64,000 nucleotides of DNA from Gigaspora margarita (GCA_009809945.1 WTPW01000013.1:312610-376609); one strand, 5' to 3'. Counted from the stretch's first letter, positions 1 through 10,886 are shown. The notes: a model not told the origin generated them from the letters alone. Numbers and translations: made by a program.

Positions 1-1620
1 TTAAGTATTTATAATAAATTATTTAAATTTATAATTTTTATTTAATATAATATTTTAAAATTTTATATATATTAATTTTAGTATTTATAATAAATTATTT
101 AAATTAATAATTTTTATTTGATATAATATTTTAAAATTTTATATAGATTAAATCTTATTTAACTTTTATTTTAGATAAATAAATTAGCTCTTTATTTAAA
201 TAGAAAATTTATTTGAAGTTTTTTTTATCTTGTTAGCAAGTTTTTTCTTTCTATTAATATATTTTTTTAAATTTTTAATTTAGTTTTTATTTTTTAATAT
301 TAGTTATTATTTTATTTTATATTATTATTTATTATTTTTGTTTATTATATAAAATTCTTATTCAATGAAATTTATATATAATTTTAATATAAAATTTATA
401 AAATAATAAATAAAATTAAAAATAATAATTAAAAATTACTAGTATAAGTATGAAGTTTAATTCTATTTGCTTTAATATTTTTTGTTTTAAGAGATGTATG
501 ATTTACTATAATCATATAATCATTCACTATATTGCCAGAGTGAGTATATAGTTTAATTCTATTTATTTTAATGATTGTGTTTAAGAGAATAAATGTATAA
601 TTAACTGTAATTATTTGATTGTATTTTAAGTGAATTTACTATATATATGATCAACTATAATTATTTAATTATTCAATAAATTATAGTATTAGTATGAAGT
701 TTAATTCTGTTTGCAAAAGTAAAAAATGAATAACTTCAATACTAAATTTTAACTACTTATGTACTAGTTCTGTAACAGAATAAATTACTATATAGCNATG
801 GAATAATACTCATGGGTATTATTCAAAACTCCAAACCCNTAAAATAGTATATGTGNTNTCAAATTAGTGTTCATGGGTATTCTGAGTTAATGCACATCTC
901 AATATGCTCTACATAAAAAGTAAAATACTCTGGAACTAGATTTAGTACCAAGTAAGCCTACTTCTAAGTTTAATAAAAGGGATCAGACAAATGCAATTTC
1001 TCAACAACTATATACTATTATTTCAATTGTGCTATACTTCTATTTATTTCTTACATTGAAATAAGTAGATTACTTAGTGCCTATTTAGTTCTAGTGCATT
1101 TTTTTAATCTTATTATAATTAAGAGGTATGATTCAAAAAGTCAACCTTTATTATGAAATAATGCATATGGGCATACTTGAAATAACATGCAGGTCAATTA
1201 ATTAACATGCAGATGAATATTATTTCACAGCTATACAGTATAATAATTCAAATGCAACAAACATCTATAATCATATATTATGATAACTGGAAGAGGAAAT
1301 AAGTTCTGTGACAAATTTTTATGAAAAATCACAATAGTTTTGAAACTTACCCAACTTTAACCACTGTATATACTATATTAACAAATAAATTCTGAATCAA
1401 ATAGAATTTATTTAATGCAATGAGCTCAACTTTAACTATATATTATAGTCACCAAATANTGAGTAAGTTCTATAATAGAATTTTTTATATCAAATTATAG
1501 TAAAAATTATAATAATATAATATTANCTACTGTATATACCATATCAATAAATTCTATAACAGAATTCTTTATAATAAATTATTATAATTTTAGTGTAATT
1601 TATTCAACTTTGAATATATA
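1..1620. other. AT-rich intergenic DNA
   Basis: No open reading frame here looks coding on either strand. The stretch is strongly AT-rich and holds scattered single Ns. It has a short direct duplication at its left end (separate entry) and loosely repeated phrases such as AGTATGAAGTTTAATTCT near 447 and 695. A small palindrome, AATAATACTCATGGGTATTATT in outline, lies near 801-822. Confidence 0.6.
5..156. repeat. Two tandem copies of a ~76-bp AT-rich unit
   Basis: The sequence starting GTATTTATAATAAATTATTT at 5 restarts at 81 with only a few substitutions. This gives a two-copy direct tandem repeat with a period of 76 bp. It may continue to the left beyond the window edge. Confidence 0.75.
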
Positions 1621-1794
1621 CAGTCAGACCTCCCTAAATGCAACCTCCTTAAATGCAACACTTCTCTAAATGCAACCTTAAATTCTGGCCCAAATATATT
1701 TCTAACCTCTATAAATGCAATTTTTNTTATTGTTCTTTAAATGCAAGCTGTCAAAAGTTTGGCCCAANGACTTGCATTTAGGGAGGTCTGACTG
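1621..1794. mobile_element. 174-bp MITE, Tc1/mariner-pogo type
   Basis: The element begins CAGTCAGACCTCCCTAAATG and ends with its reverse complement (about 23-bp terminal inverted repeats). It is flanked by TA on both sides, the target duplication of the Tc1/mariner/pogo superfamily. The interior repeats AAATGCAA in both orientations and has no coding capacity. A second element with the same length (174 bp) and related ends lies at 37333-37506, which supports a family of fixed size mobilised by a transposase encoded elsewhere. Confidence 0.8.
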
Positions 1795-2013
1795 TATTGT
1801 GTATGCTACAATAGATGATAAGTTCTGTATAAGAATTTTTAGCAGAAATATGGTTTTTAAAAAAAATGAATAAGATGGATGGCATTAATGCACTACCTAT
1901 CANATAGAAATCTTGACAAAAAATAAATTAATATAAATAAAAAGATAGCATTTATCACAAAGACAAATTTAAACTCAAATTTTACATTTTGCAAATGCAA
2001 ACATAACAATATA

Positions 2014-2064
2014 TTTGTTTTGTCTCTCATTTTCTGGAGACTTCTACGGAAATACATCTGGGTG
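2014..2064 (-). repeat. Split direct repeat B2 (outer end of YR retrotransposon)
   Basis: These 51 bp match 2685-2735 (B1) with a single difference near the middle (ACGG against AAGG). By the split-repeat logic this is the 3' terminus of the element on the minus strand. Confidence 0.8.
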
Positions 2065-2145
2065 TTTTCTCCTGCTAGTCGAGCAACCTACGCAGTTTTT
2101 CTAGCATCGGGCACTATTCTTTTTGTTACTTTCTGTTACTTTTTA

Positions 2146-2357
2146 TGACTGTCGTCCCGACAGGCCATTAAAACTCTATACCAGTGACTGTCGTCCCGAC
2201 AGGCCACAAACCAGCTTCACATATGACTGTCGTCCCGACAGGCCATTGAAGTGTTGGAGTTCTGTATAACTGACTGTTGTCTCGACAGGCCAATTATTCA
2301 AACAAATATAGCCACATCGACCCTAGCTCCTTATATGACTATTGTCCCGACAGGTCA
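2146..2357. repeat. Five 22-bp hairpin-forming iterons
   Basis: A 22-bp unit with the dyad core TGTCGTCCCGACA, preceded by TGAC and followed by GGCCA, occurs at 2146, 2185, 2224, 2271 and 2336. The first three copies are identical; copy 4 has TTGTCTC, and copy 5 has ATTGTCCC and GGTCA. Spacers are 17, 17, 25 and 43 bases and unrelated to each other. The array lies between A2 and B2 of the YR retrotransposon, in its untranslated 3' part. It could bind recombinase, or fold in RNA or single-stranded cDNA; this is inference. Confidence 0.85.
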
Positions 2358-2392
2358 ATTTTGGCAGCTAATTGGGCAGGGAGGGAGGGTCA

Positions 2393-2685
2393 ACGTAACC
2401 AGAACTAATGTTGGGTTCGCAGAAGAAAAAAGACTATTTCTCCTACAAACTCCATTACTTACTAATATATCTATTCATTTATTACCTCATACTTACCCAA
2501 CTAATTACTTAGCCTTTTTCATTTTCCATTTCACACGCCTCACGAAAATTACTTCATACTTACCGAACATCACTGATCGATCACTTGATCGGTCAAAAGA
2601 ACAAACATAATCGGACATGTCACATGTTTGTCTCGTGATGATTTGAGACAAAAGCTGCCTCGATACTTACGTATCGAGCAGCTTT
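2393..2685 (-). repeat. Split direct repeat A2 of YR retrotransposon
   Basis: This 293-bp block matches 6936-7228 (A1) with about five substitutions, most of them C/T or A/G transitions. It ends in the inverted pair CTCGATAC..GTATCGAG, a possible hairpin at the element tip. It touches B1 at base 2685, forming the B1A2 junction expected of a copied circle junction. Confidence 0.85.
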
Positions 2686-2735
2686 TTGTTTTGTCTCTCA
2701 TTTTCTGGAGACTTCTAAGGAAATACATCTGGGTG
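2685..2735 (-). repeat. Split direct repeat B1 of YR retrotransposon
   Basis: 51 bp that match B2 at 2014-2064 with one mismatch, lying between the recombinase gene and A2. Confidence 0.8.
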
Positions 2736-2827
2736 CTTAAAGAGCATCGTTCTTAATAAATTTTCATACATATTTGCCACTAAGCAACTAAGATCAATTC
2801 GTACACACACATATTTGCAAAAATAAA

Positions 2828-4015
2828 CTACTCCCCAAAACCCATCACTACTGACGCCCCCAAATTTGCAGTGCCTACTGCCCTCATATATAACCTGGCT
2901 GCATCAGAGACCCATTCACCAATAGTTTGAATCTGCTCCAAGGATAAACCCCCTCGTATTGCTGCAGTGGCACCACCTATCCTTAAACTATAAGCTGTGA
3001 ACTTTCCTTTCATATTAGCATGATTTGCAAACCGCTTTACTATCACTGAAATTGAAGAAACTGTCATCTTTTGCTTTGTTCTTGACAAAAACAATAGTGC
3101 ATCTTCACTCGTTTCTGGCCTCACCCTTAGATACTCCCCTAACCTCCTTACTGGACAATAATTACTATTTGCCCTTTCAATGGGAATAAACTTTCCTTGT
3201 GCTAATTGATCAGTCTTTGACTTATTAATTCTGACCCAAAGCAAATTATTCACTAACTTAATATCATTTTTTTTCAAGTTACAGAGTTCTCCTGGACGCC
3301 TCATCGTTCTCAAGCCCAGAGCCAACAATGCCAAATCTCGAAGCCAAAACTCATAGCTAATTCCTTCTGGTGGAAAATCAAAATAATGCCTTATAGCCTT
3401 AACTGGCAATGGATCTCTTGGCCATTTTGCNGCCCCATACCTTTTAATACCTTTAATCACATATTGTACTGAACTATCTCTTGTAGGATTATGCAAATTC
3501 TGAACCTTATGAGCTCTGGAAATCGAAGATAAACAGTCTGTCAATTTAGAAGCTTGTCCAGACATTTTCAACCAAGCAAGGAATGCCATTACTGTTGACG
3601 TTGATGCAGGCAATGGTGTACAATTTACTTTAATCGAAAACTCTACAAATCTTTTCCATGCTTTTTCCAGTCTCTTTCTATAAACTTCACTTACAGAATT
3701 TTGCATTAAATATTCTGCATATTTTAAACATTCATGGACCAGTCTATTCGAATTGCTTTCAACCTCCATTTGTTGTTGTTGCAAGGTTCCAGACACCCTG
3801 AGGGGCCAGGTTGAATTATTTCCTTCGGTGGTGGAAGGTCCATTTCCTCTCTTGGAACCCCCATAATCATGGGCCACCATGGAGCTGCAACCCAGACTGG
3901 TACAATAATTACTATGAGTGCTTTGCATTCCCTGGCATGAGTAATTGCTNGATGAATCATTGCAAAAGGTGGGCACAAATAATTTGTTACTCCCTTCCAA
4001 TCCTGTGAAAAGCAA
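2828..4015 (-). pseudogene. Tyrosine recombinase of YR retrotransposon (catalytic His replaced)
   Basis: The open frame gives up to 395 residues. The first 80 or so probably read through the end of the overlapping RT/RNase H frame, so the true start is likely a Met in the 46-83 region. The fold is that of a phage-integrase-type tyrosine recombinase. R240 sits in RRPGELCNL (the R-x-x-E-L motif), R345 in SLRIGGAT, W368 in GEW, and the nucleophile Y376 in RLYMR. The histidine expected three residues before R345 is Tyr342 (codon TAT at 2992-2990), a CAT-to-TAT transition that should cripple strand cleavage. One unresolved base falls in the core. Its role in an intact element would be to insert the circular cDNA. 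Confidence 0.85.
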
Positions 4016-5721
4016 TCTACTGCCTCTGAGCCTGAACAGAAATGCAAACTATTGAATCTTCTCATTCATGTATTTAGATGACTTGCAAATCAGTCGATAT
4101 CGAATTTTCCCCAACGATTCTCCAACTGTCTTACTATATCCATTTTTAATACCCAATCTCCTGGGTCTAAAATTCTGGAGAAAGAATCGGCAAGATTCTC
4201 TTTGCTTGGAACCCAGCGTACTTGAAAGATTTCTATATCCTTTTCTATACATAAATTTCAAATTTCCCGTGCAATATCTTTTTGCCATTTCTCTGGACCC
4301 CCATTTTGAACTGCTCTCAAAACCACTTTGTTGTCGATCATTAAAGTGACTATTGATCCTCTTAACTGCTCTCCAAATGTTTGAAGAACCCGTAGTACTG
4401 CTATTGCTTCGAGCTGAGCAATAACATTTGCTGTTAGCTTTTTTACCCAGTTTCCTGCAGCAACCAAACCTTGGTAAACCCCACACCAACCGACTATTGA
4501 AGCATCTACAAAAACCATTTTGACTTTGGATGGTTTCTATGCTGGGCACCCATTCCATTTCTCTAAATTCTCTATTAACCATTGCATGTCCTCTAGAGCC
4601 TGTTCTGACAAAACTATCTCTTTGTCCCATTCGTTCCACCATCAATTTCGGGCATCTATCAATTTGTAAAACTCCAAACCTTTCACCTGTGCAGGAGCAA
4701 AAGCTCTTGCCAAACTCTGAATTCTTCCTGTAACTGAGGCTAACTTTCGAGCAGAAACCTTTGAGTTCTTTAACAATTCTCTTAAAAAGGTTATTGTTGA
4801 ACTGACTTTCTCTTCTGGTGCTACTACCAAGCCCTTTAAGGTATCTATAAACAATCCACAAAATTTGGGCCTCTGAACTGGGTCCCAATTTCCCTTTTCC
4901 TTTGCTCGAATCCATCCACAACCTCTCAAATCCACTTCTATCACCTTTTCCCTTTGGTCTAACAAAATGTCTCTTGAAGGGTGAACAACCCATACATCGT
5001 CGAGGTAATTTCCACAAAAAATTCCACGTGCTCTCCAACTTCCAATCATTGCTCTCATGACTTTTGCAAAAATCCATGGGGACTGGCTTAAACCAAAGGG
5101 CAGCATTTTGTAGAAAAACCATTTTTCTTCGAAAACAAAGCCCAGAAAACGTTGAGCCAAACTGTCCATCATTAAGTGATGGTAACCTTCCTTTAGATCA
5201 AAAGTTAGTATCCATCAACTCTTGCCAATAGTCCTTAAAATTGTTCCTAACCCTTCGAACTTGAAAGACTTTTTGGGAAGAGTCTTGTTCAACCTTCTGA
5301 GATCTATAACCAGTCTGAACTTTTTTGGTCCTTGCTTTGGAACCACAAAAACTGGGCTGACTTCTAATAAAAACTCTGGTCTCTCCTTGCCTTGTCCCAC
5401 TAATTCTATTGCACCTGTGCTCCTTAAATGCTCCAACTCCAGATTTATCCACTCTCTCTCTTCTATTGTAAAGCTCCATGGTTTTGGTACCGGTAATGCT
5501 GCTAAATTCATCACTCCTCTCGGAAACAGTGGAACTTTCCTTTCTAACCATTCCATGACAATTGGCGCTGGTTTTATAACATTTCTCCAATAACAAATTG
5601 CTGCCTTCGAATGTAACCTTCCCATGACCAACTCCTCTTTTTTCTCTAATGTCTCCTCCTCGTTTTGTGAAGAAAACCCCTGAGTGTAGTCAACTTTTTC
5701 TAGATTTTGTATTTTCTCCAC
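3724..5721 (-). pseudogene. Reverse transcriptase-RNase H of YR retrotransposon, six in-frame stops
   Basis: A single reading frame runs from 5721 to 3724 and carries DIRS1-type RT followed by RNase H. RT signs are VSPVFVVPK, FRLVIDLRRLN, FDLKEGYHHL, FYKMLPFGLSQSP and the catalytic NYLDDVWV. RNase H signs are VFVDASIVGWCGVY, LMIDNK and the tail WVPSKENLADSFSR, then a CPPFAMI/PVWVAAPWWP tail typical of DIRS-like elements. The frame is broken only by nonsense codons: TGA at 5215-5217, 4642-4644, 4258-4260, 4090-4092 and 4066-4068, and TAG at 4537-4539. No frameshift is needed. The 3' end overlaps the recombinase frame, as in related elements. Confidence 0.85.
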
Positions 5722-6896
5722 GAAAGGGCGTGTTCAAATGATTTCTGGACCCACACTCATTTGCATAATGACCCTTGCCTTCACACAGATAACATACTAA
5801 TTCTCTAGGTGCCCCGGACCTTGAAGAANAACCAAAATTTCTATGCATAGAAGTTTGTGGGTACTGGAACTCCTGATGTTGCCTATATNTATTCTTCCAA
5901 GAATTATACTGTGGAGCTTGTTGATTTAAAAAACATGAGCNTGAAGACTCTTGAGGACTAGATTCNNGCCATTGCTCCTTAAAAGTAGATGGGCCTGCAA
6001 AAGTCCCCGGCCCAGGGAGATTATACCAACTTGGATNCCAATANNNTTGAGGCTGCACAAACGTAGGAACGTACATNTTTGGAACTTGGGCTTGTGATTG
6101 CCATTGCCGTCCATTAAATGTATGATTCTGCTCATATGATGCCCTAGGACGTTTACTTTTATAAAAATGCTGCGCTGCAGTCCTTGCCCGGTTTTGCACC
6201 AAACAACTCCGACATCGGGTCCATTATGTCACTTGCTGCCATTTTGGCTGCCANACCCCATCCATCTTCATCCGCTACCCTAACTACATAAGCTCTCTCA
6301 AGCGCCACTTGTTTTGCCAAATGCACATATTCAACCTCCCCAGAAAACAAAGCTTTATCCAATAACAACCCTATCTTGCACCATTCATTATACTCCCACT
6401 GATTCCTAGCTTTTGAAAGATCACGCTTCTTCCATAAGCCTTCTTGAAAACCCCAATCCGTAGGCATTTCATTTGCTGCAGAAGGCATTCGGGGAGGCAA
6501 AAAGTCACTAGAAGACTTGGCTTTTGACCTTCCCTCATCAAACGGTACGTTACCAAACCCATCCGAAAAAGCTTCAAAATTAAACTTGTTGCTACCATCC
6601 GATGCCTCCTTTGAGTTCTTTTCTGACTCACACCCTTTTCCTTTGCCCAAGTTATCGGAACCCACAACATCACTTCTCTTCTTGGCCTCACTAATAAGAC
6701 GGTTTACCAAATCCTGTTTTACACCTGTCTCTGGAATGCCCAACTCATGGCACAAAAACCTCAGTAAATCCATCGATAAACGGCCAAAATTTTCAAAATT
6801 GGTCTGGCCAGTTTTAGGTGATGGCTCAACATCACTATTTGTTGGTGATGATGTTACATCTTCCACCGTAGTGAACTTATCTTTATTAAAGCTCAT
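5690..6896 (-). pseudogene. Gag-like protein with zinc knuckle, frameshifted
   Basis: The frame opening with ATG at 6896 runs 245 residues to 6159. A second frame then continues from about 6202 to 5690 without an ATG of its own and carries CYLCEGKGHYANEC, a CX2CX4HX4C zinc knuckle near its C-terminus, followed by a basic tail. The parsimonious reading is one Gag of about 400 residues with a one-base indel near 6200; a programmed frameshift cannot be excluded. The N-terminal part includes a SAP-like stretch (LSMDLLRFLCHELGIPETG), common in YR-element Gags. Several Ns lie at 5827-6254. The 3' end overlaps the RT start by 32 bases. Confidence 0.75.
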
Positions 6897-6935
6897 AGCA
6901 TATAAGGATAATAAAAGAATATTAAACGTTGCTCG

Positions 6936-7228
6936 ACGTAACCAGAACTAATGTCGGGTTCGCAGAAGAAAAAAGACTATTTCTCCTACAAACTCCATTA
7001 CTTACTAATATATCTATTCATTTATTACCTCATACTTACCCAACTAATTACTTAGCCTTTTTCATTTCCCATTTCACACGCCTCACGAAAATTACTTCAT
7101 ACTTACCGAACATCACTGATCGATCACTTGATCGGTCAAAAGAACAAACATGATCGGACATGTCACATGATTGTCTCGTGATGATTCGAGACAAAAGCTG
7201 CCTCGATACTTACGTATCGAGCAGCTTT
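6936..7228 (-). repeat. Split direct repeat A1 (5' end of YR retrotransposon)
   Basis: 293 bp matching 2393-2685. Its inner edge lies 40 bases upstream of the gag ATG, so it should contain the promoter and leader of the element. Beyond 7228 the similarity stops abruptly, which marks the element end. Confidence 0.85.
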
Positions 7229-7445
7229 GTAACACTACGCATTACAAATAATTCAACAACTTTAAATACAATTATGCAACAAATGAAATTTTTATTTACT
7301 CATATTGAATACTCTACACAACACTTTATGAATACAAATCACTCCACCTGTTTATTATTAAAAAACATAAAAACATCAAAATTTTTTATACCCTACATAA
7401 ATAAAAAATATGTATTTATTTAAATTGACTACCAGTATAATCCCT

Positions 7446-8265
7446 TTATCCCATGGGTACTATGTAACAACCCGTGCTTTTTTTTCTAAGTTATTCACAC
7501 CGGTCTATATAAAAATCATGTGACACATGATTTTCATATTGACCAGTGATAAAAAATTTTTGTTTACGATAAATTCTAATTAAAAGTTAAAGATCGTGAA
7601 CTAAGTTCACGATTATGTAATCAACTAGACTTAGTATTTCTTTATGGGTCTTAAAATAGTCATTTACTAAATCGTAAGTTTTAAAATTGTTTTAAAATTG
7701 TTATAGACAGACGGAAGACTTTATTAGGTTCGAAGGTTTTAAAAATTGTTGTAAGAAGGTGAAAGATAATTAGATCCAAACTTGTTATAGGTAGATGAAG
7801 AATTTTGTACTTTATTGATTTTTATTTAATAAAAAAAGTTTTATTTAAATATTTAAAATATTAATTTATTTTTTATTTTTATATTATTATCATGTTTTTA
7901 ATGTTCTAAAAGGTTAAAAGTGAGTAAGTTAAAAATATCATTTAAGAGTAGCCTTGAATGTGCCGAAGGTTCCAAAGATAAGAGGAGAGCTTGAGCTCGA
8001 AGAATTAAATTCTTAAATTCGTTTTCATACTTGATAACTTTATGAAACTGATCGAGGCACGGCCATTTAATACACTTATTATTGTAGTATTCTTTACATG
8101 AGAGATTCTCTGCATTATTGTGATATTACTGTTTCCTGCATTCAATTTTTTTTTTAAATAAAAAAATAAATAGATCAATTATTGAAATAAAGTTTAAATT
8201 ACTACAGTAGTTGAAGTTTATTGAATGCGTGTTGCACAGGTTGTTACGTCGTACCCATTGGATAA
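7446..8265. mobile_element. 820-bp non-coding element with ~32-bp TIRs
   Basis: The left end TTATCCCATGGGTACTATGT and the reverse complement of 8234-8265 match over about 32 bases with few differences. The interior has no coding frame and holds a hairpin AAAATCATGTGACACATGATTTT in outline at 7510-7532. A target duplication is not clear, so the superfamily is unknown. Confidence 0.6.
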
Positions 8266-8293
8266 ACTAGTTATTTTATGAATATCGGTGAAC

Positions 8294-8373
8294 ACGGTGT
8301 ATTCCACAGAATAATAGTAAACCACGTGGCCTTCTGCCACGTAATTTTACTATTATTCTGTGGAATACACCGT
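8294..8373. mobile_element. Short palindromic element (28-bp perfect stem plus inner stem)
   Basis: The 28 bases starting ACGGTGTATTCCACAGAATA at 8294 recur as a perfect reverse complement at 8346-8373. Inside is a second stem, ACGTGGC/GCCACGT, around a five-base loop. It sits directly beside the 820-bp TIR element and is probably a foldback MITE. Confidence 0.75.
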
Positions 8374-8465
8374 ATTCATATCCATCAAATAACAAGTATT
8401 AACCCCATGCCAGAGGCACAGGCTAATATGCCAGTAGATTTAACAACTAACAACTAACAACTAAT

Positions 8466-8731
8466 AATATGGGCTGCCATTAATAGAAATCAGGCAGATT
8501 AACATTTTGAAACAATTAATGCATTAATTTTCACAGCTCATAGCTTGATGAATTACAAAGCTATTAACATCATTTAGTATTCTAAAGAAAGCTTAAGTCT
8601 TAATATTTCTTTTGATAATTATATGATAATAATAGTTACAAAATTCATTGAGCCAAGAACTGTGAAAGTTAAGGCATAAACTATTTTTAAATGTTAATCT
8701 GCCTGAATTCTATTGATAGCAGCCCATATAC
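8466..8731. mobile_element. ~266-bp foldback element
   Basis: The ends ATATGGGCTGC...CAGGCAGATTAACATTT are repeated in inverse orientation at 8690-8731. The similarity continues inward (TTTCACAG..CTC / GAG..CTGTGAAA), so the whole element is one imperfect palindrome. It is non-coding. Confidence 0.7.
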
Positions 8732-9083
8732 TAAGCTGTTACATAGAATATTTGACTTTTGCGCAATAAATAAATTAATTTGCTCATCTCTTAAGCTTGC
8801 TACTATATGGCAATTTCACTGCCTTTTGCCACTTTATTAATTTCATTACCTTTTGCTAGTTTCGCCACCTTTCACCAGTTTTGCCACCTTTCGCCAGTTT
8901 CGCAATTTCGTCTTTTAAAATTTTTTTTGGCGAAAGTCGAAACTAGGTTTCGCCTTTCGCCAATGGCGAAACCTCTAGGTTTCGCCTAACAACTGTATTA
9001 TAAGCATTACCAATTTGGCGATACACAGTATATGACTTACTAACGCATCTCGCATGTTATTAACGTTATCCATATCTCAATCT
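8732..9083. other. Intergenic, rich in GCGAAA/TTTCGC motifs
   Basis: Between 8805 and 8990 the sequence repeats TTTCGCC and GGCGAAA in both orientations, including TTTCGCCTTTCGCCAATGG. An open frame of 60 codons over it simply translates these repeats. From about 9012 a dispersed repeat begins that recurs near 26800. Confidence 0.5.
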
Positions 9084-9766
9084 AATTTAAAGTTATAATG
9101 TGTGTATAACGAATGGAAGTCGATTTTTTAAATTTCGAAAATGCAAAGTGCGTGTGACGATCGAAAGTCGATTTTTTTTTAATAACCGATTATTAATTCA
9201 CACTAATAGATCAATGACGAATTATTATGACATTAACATGTAAATGATCATATGTCGTTAATTTTCTCACGGTCTAACTACGGTTTTTGGACATAGCAAA
9301 TCAAAAATGGCAAAGTGCAATATTGTATGACTGTATGATTATAAAAATTTTCCCACATACTGGTCACGTTTCTGCAATTGAAGATGTTCAAACAGACGAA
9401 CTTTACATCAATGACATATGTGCACGTGTACTGAATTAAAGTTATAATGTGCGCATAACAAACGGAAGTCGATTTTTTAAATTTTGAAAATGCAAAGTGC
9501 ATGTAACGATCGAAAGTCGATTTTTTTTAATAACTGATTATTAATTCACATTAATAACATTAACATGTAAATGATCATATGTCGTTAATTTTCTCACGGT
9601 CTAATTACAGTTTTTGGACATATCAAATCAAAAATGGCAAAGTGCAATATTGTATGACTGTATAATTATAAAAATTTTCCCACATACTAGTCACGTTTCT
9701 GAAAGATGACCAATCGAAAATGTTCAAACAGAACATCAATGACATAATGTGCACGTGTACTGAATT
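9084..9766. repeat. Diverged tandem duplication, unit ~340 bp
   Basis: The unit starting AATTTAAAGTTATAATGTG at 9084 restarts at 9434, and both copies end in GTGCACGTGTACTGAATT. Shared landmarks are GATCGAAAGTCGATTTTTTT, ATGATCATATGTCGTTAATT and GGCAAAGTGCAATATTGTAT. Copies differ by substitutions and small indels. No coding frame is shared. Confidence 0.8.
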
Positions 9767-10886
9767 ATCCAATCAAATCAAGAATAAAAGACCAATCAGC
9801 GTGCAGATTTATGTCGATCAGAGTGCAAATTATTTTAGATTGTTTTGATTATTATAATTAATAATAATAATAATAATTAATTTAATTAATAATTAATAAT
9901 AATTAATAATTAATTAATAATTAATTATCGTAATCAATTTATTTAATTGGACAAAGCAAATTACGCCGTTTCACAAAATCAAAAAAAGATACATTGTTTA
10001 TTGAGTCAAAATATTGCTAAAATTTTATTCGCCAAATTATTTCTTGAAAATAAAATTTTCCAAATAACTTTGTGAAAACACTGTACACAACTTTTTGCCA
10101 AATTGCTTTCATTAAAACATTGAACTCATAAAATTTTTCGCAAATTCTTTCACGAAAACATTAAGTTCATAAAACTTTTCGCTAAATTACTATTGTGAAA
10201 CATTGAACTCATAATTTTTCACCAAATTACTTTCGTGAAACAAAATTTATTAAACGCATAAACCTTTTTTCTTAAAATATAACAAATAATGAATCAATTA
10301 TGAACTTAATATATACATTATAATTCGGAAATTTTAATTTATATAAAATGTTTTTTCTTACAGGATTGTCATTCTGTATAAAAATAAGTTAAAGTATTTG
10401 TAACTTTTTTTTTTTTTTGCTTGAATAAAAATTGTTGTTCACTTATAAATTCCTTTAAATGCATGATCAATGAAAATATCACTAATTAACAAACCTTAAG
10501 CAAATACATACAAAAAAACATTTACACTTAATCTGTCTTATAAGTTTTCGTTTGGAGCAATATTTAATTCATTATTCTCATTATTGATGGTAACTCAATG
10601 AACAAATTAATTTCGTGCAATACTTTTGAGATTATTTAATTAATAGCGCAAAGTTACTTACTATATTAAAATTTTTAAATTTATATGAGTCAACAAATGT
10701 TAGTATTAAATTGCGAAAAATTATTTAATTTTAATAAAACTACAATTATTACGAAAATAATGGTCGTAAAAATTTTATTAAAAATTATTTGGGCGCAAAA
10801 ATAATCAATTAAAAAAAAATCTAATTGAAAAAAAATCAAAATTGTATTTGACGTAACACTTATATAGCGCATAATGATGACTACTT
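9767..10886. other. Intergenic with AT microsatellite and ~40-60-bp degenerate repeats
   Basis: An (ATAATTA)-type run occupies about 9850-9935. From 10016 to 10250 a degenerate unit with the shape CGCCAAATTACTTTCGTGAAA..CATTGAACTCATAAA repeats about six times. No gene is seen. The 3' end of the BTB-LRR gene lies at the right edge. Confidence 0.5.

Larger units (their letters stand above)
2014..7228 (-). mobile_element. Decayed tyrosine-recombinase (DIRS/Ngaro-like) retrotransposon
   Basis: Read on the minus strand the order is: repeat A1 (7228-6936), gag with a zinc knuckle, reverse transcriptase and RNase H, tyrosine recombinase, repeat B1 (2735-2685) directly abutting A2 (2685-2393), a 328-base non-coding segment with hairpin iterons, and B2 (2064-2014). 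This A1-ORFs-B1A2-B2 layout of split direct repeats is that of YR retrotransposons which integrate a circular DNA through a recombinase; the B1A2 join equals the expected circle junction. No methyltransferase domain is seen, unlike DIRS1 itself. In-frame stops, a frameshift and a changed catalytic residue make this copy non-autonomous. The A copies differ at only about five positions over 293 bp, so the insertion is not ancient. Confidence 0.85.

Noticed and set aside
2146..2357. CRISPR-like array of short repeats and unique spacers
   Set aside because: Spacers vary from 17 to 43 bases, the host is a eukaryote, there are no cas genes, and the array lies within a retrotransposon.
2251..2610. 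119-codon plus-strand ORF
   Set aside because: It translates the A2 repeat and the iterons. The same C-terminal peptide appears at 6929-7153 because A1 is the same DNA.
6929..7153. 74-codon plus-strand ORF
   Set aside because: It is a translation of repeat A1, antisense to the retrotransposon.
8807..8989. 60-codon ORF
   Set aside because: It only reads through TTTCGCC repeats; no start context or domain.
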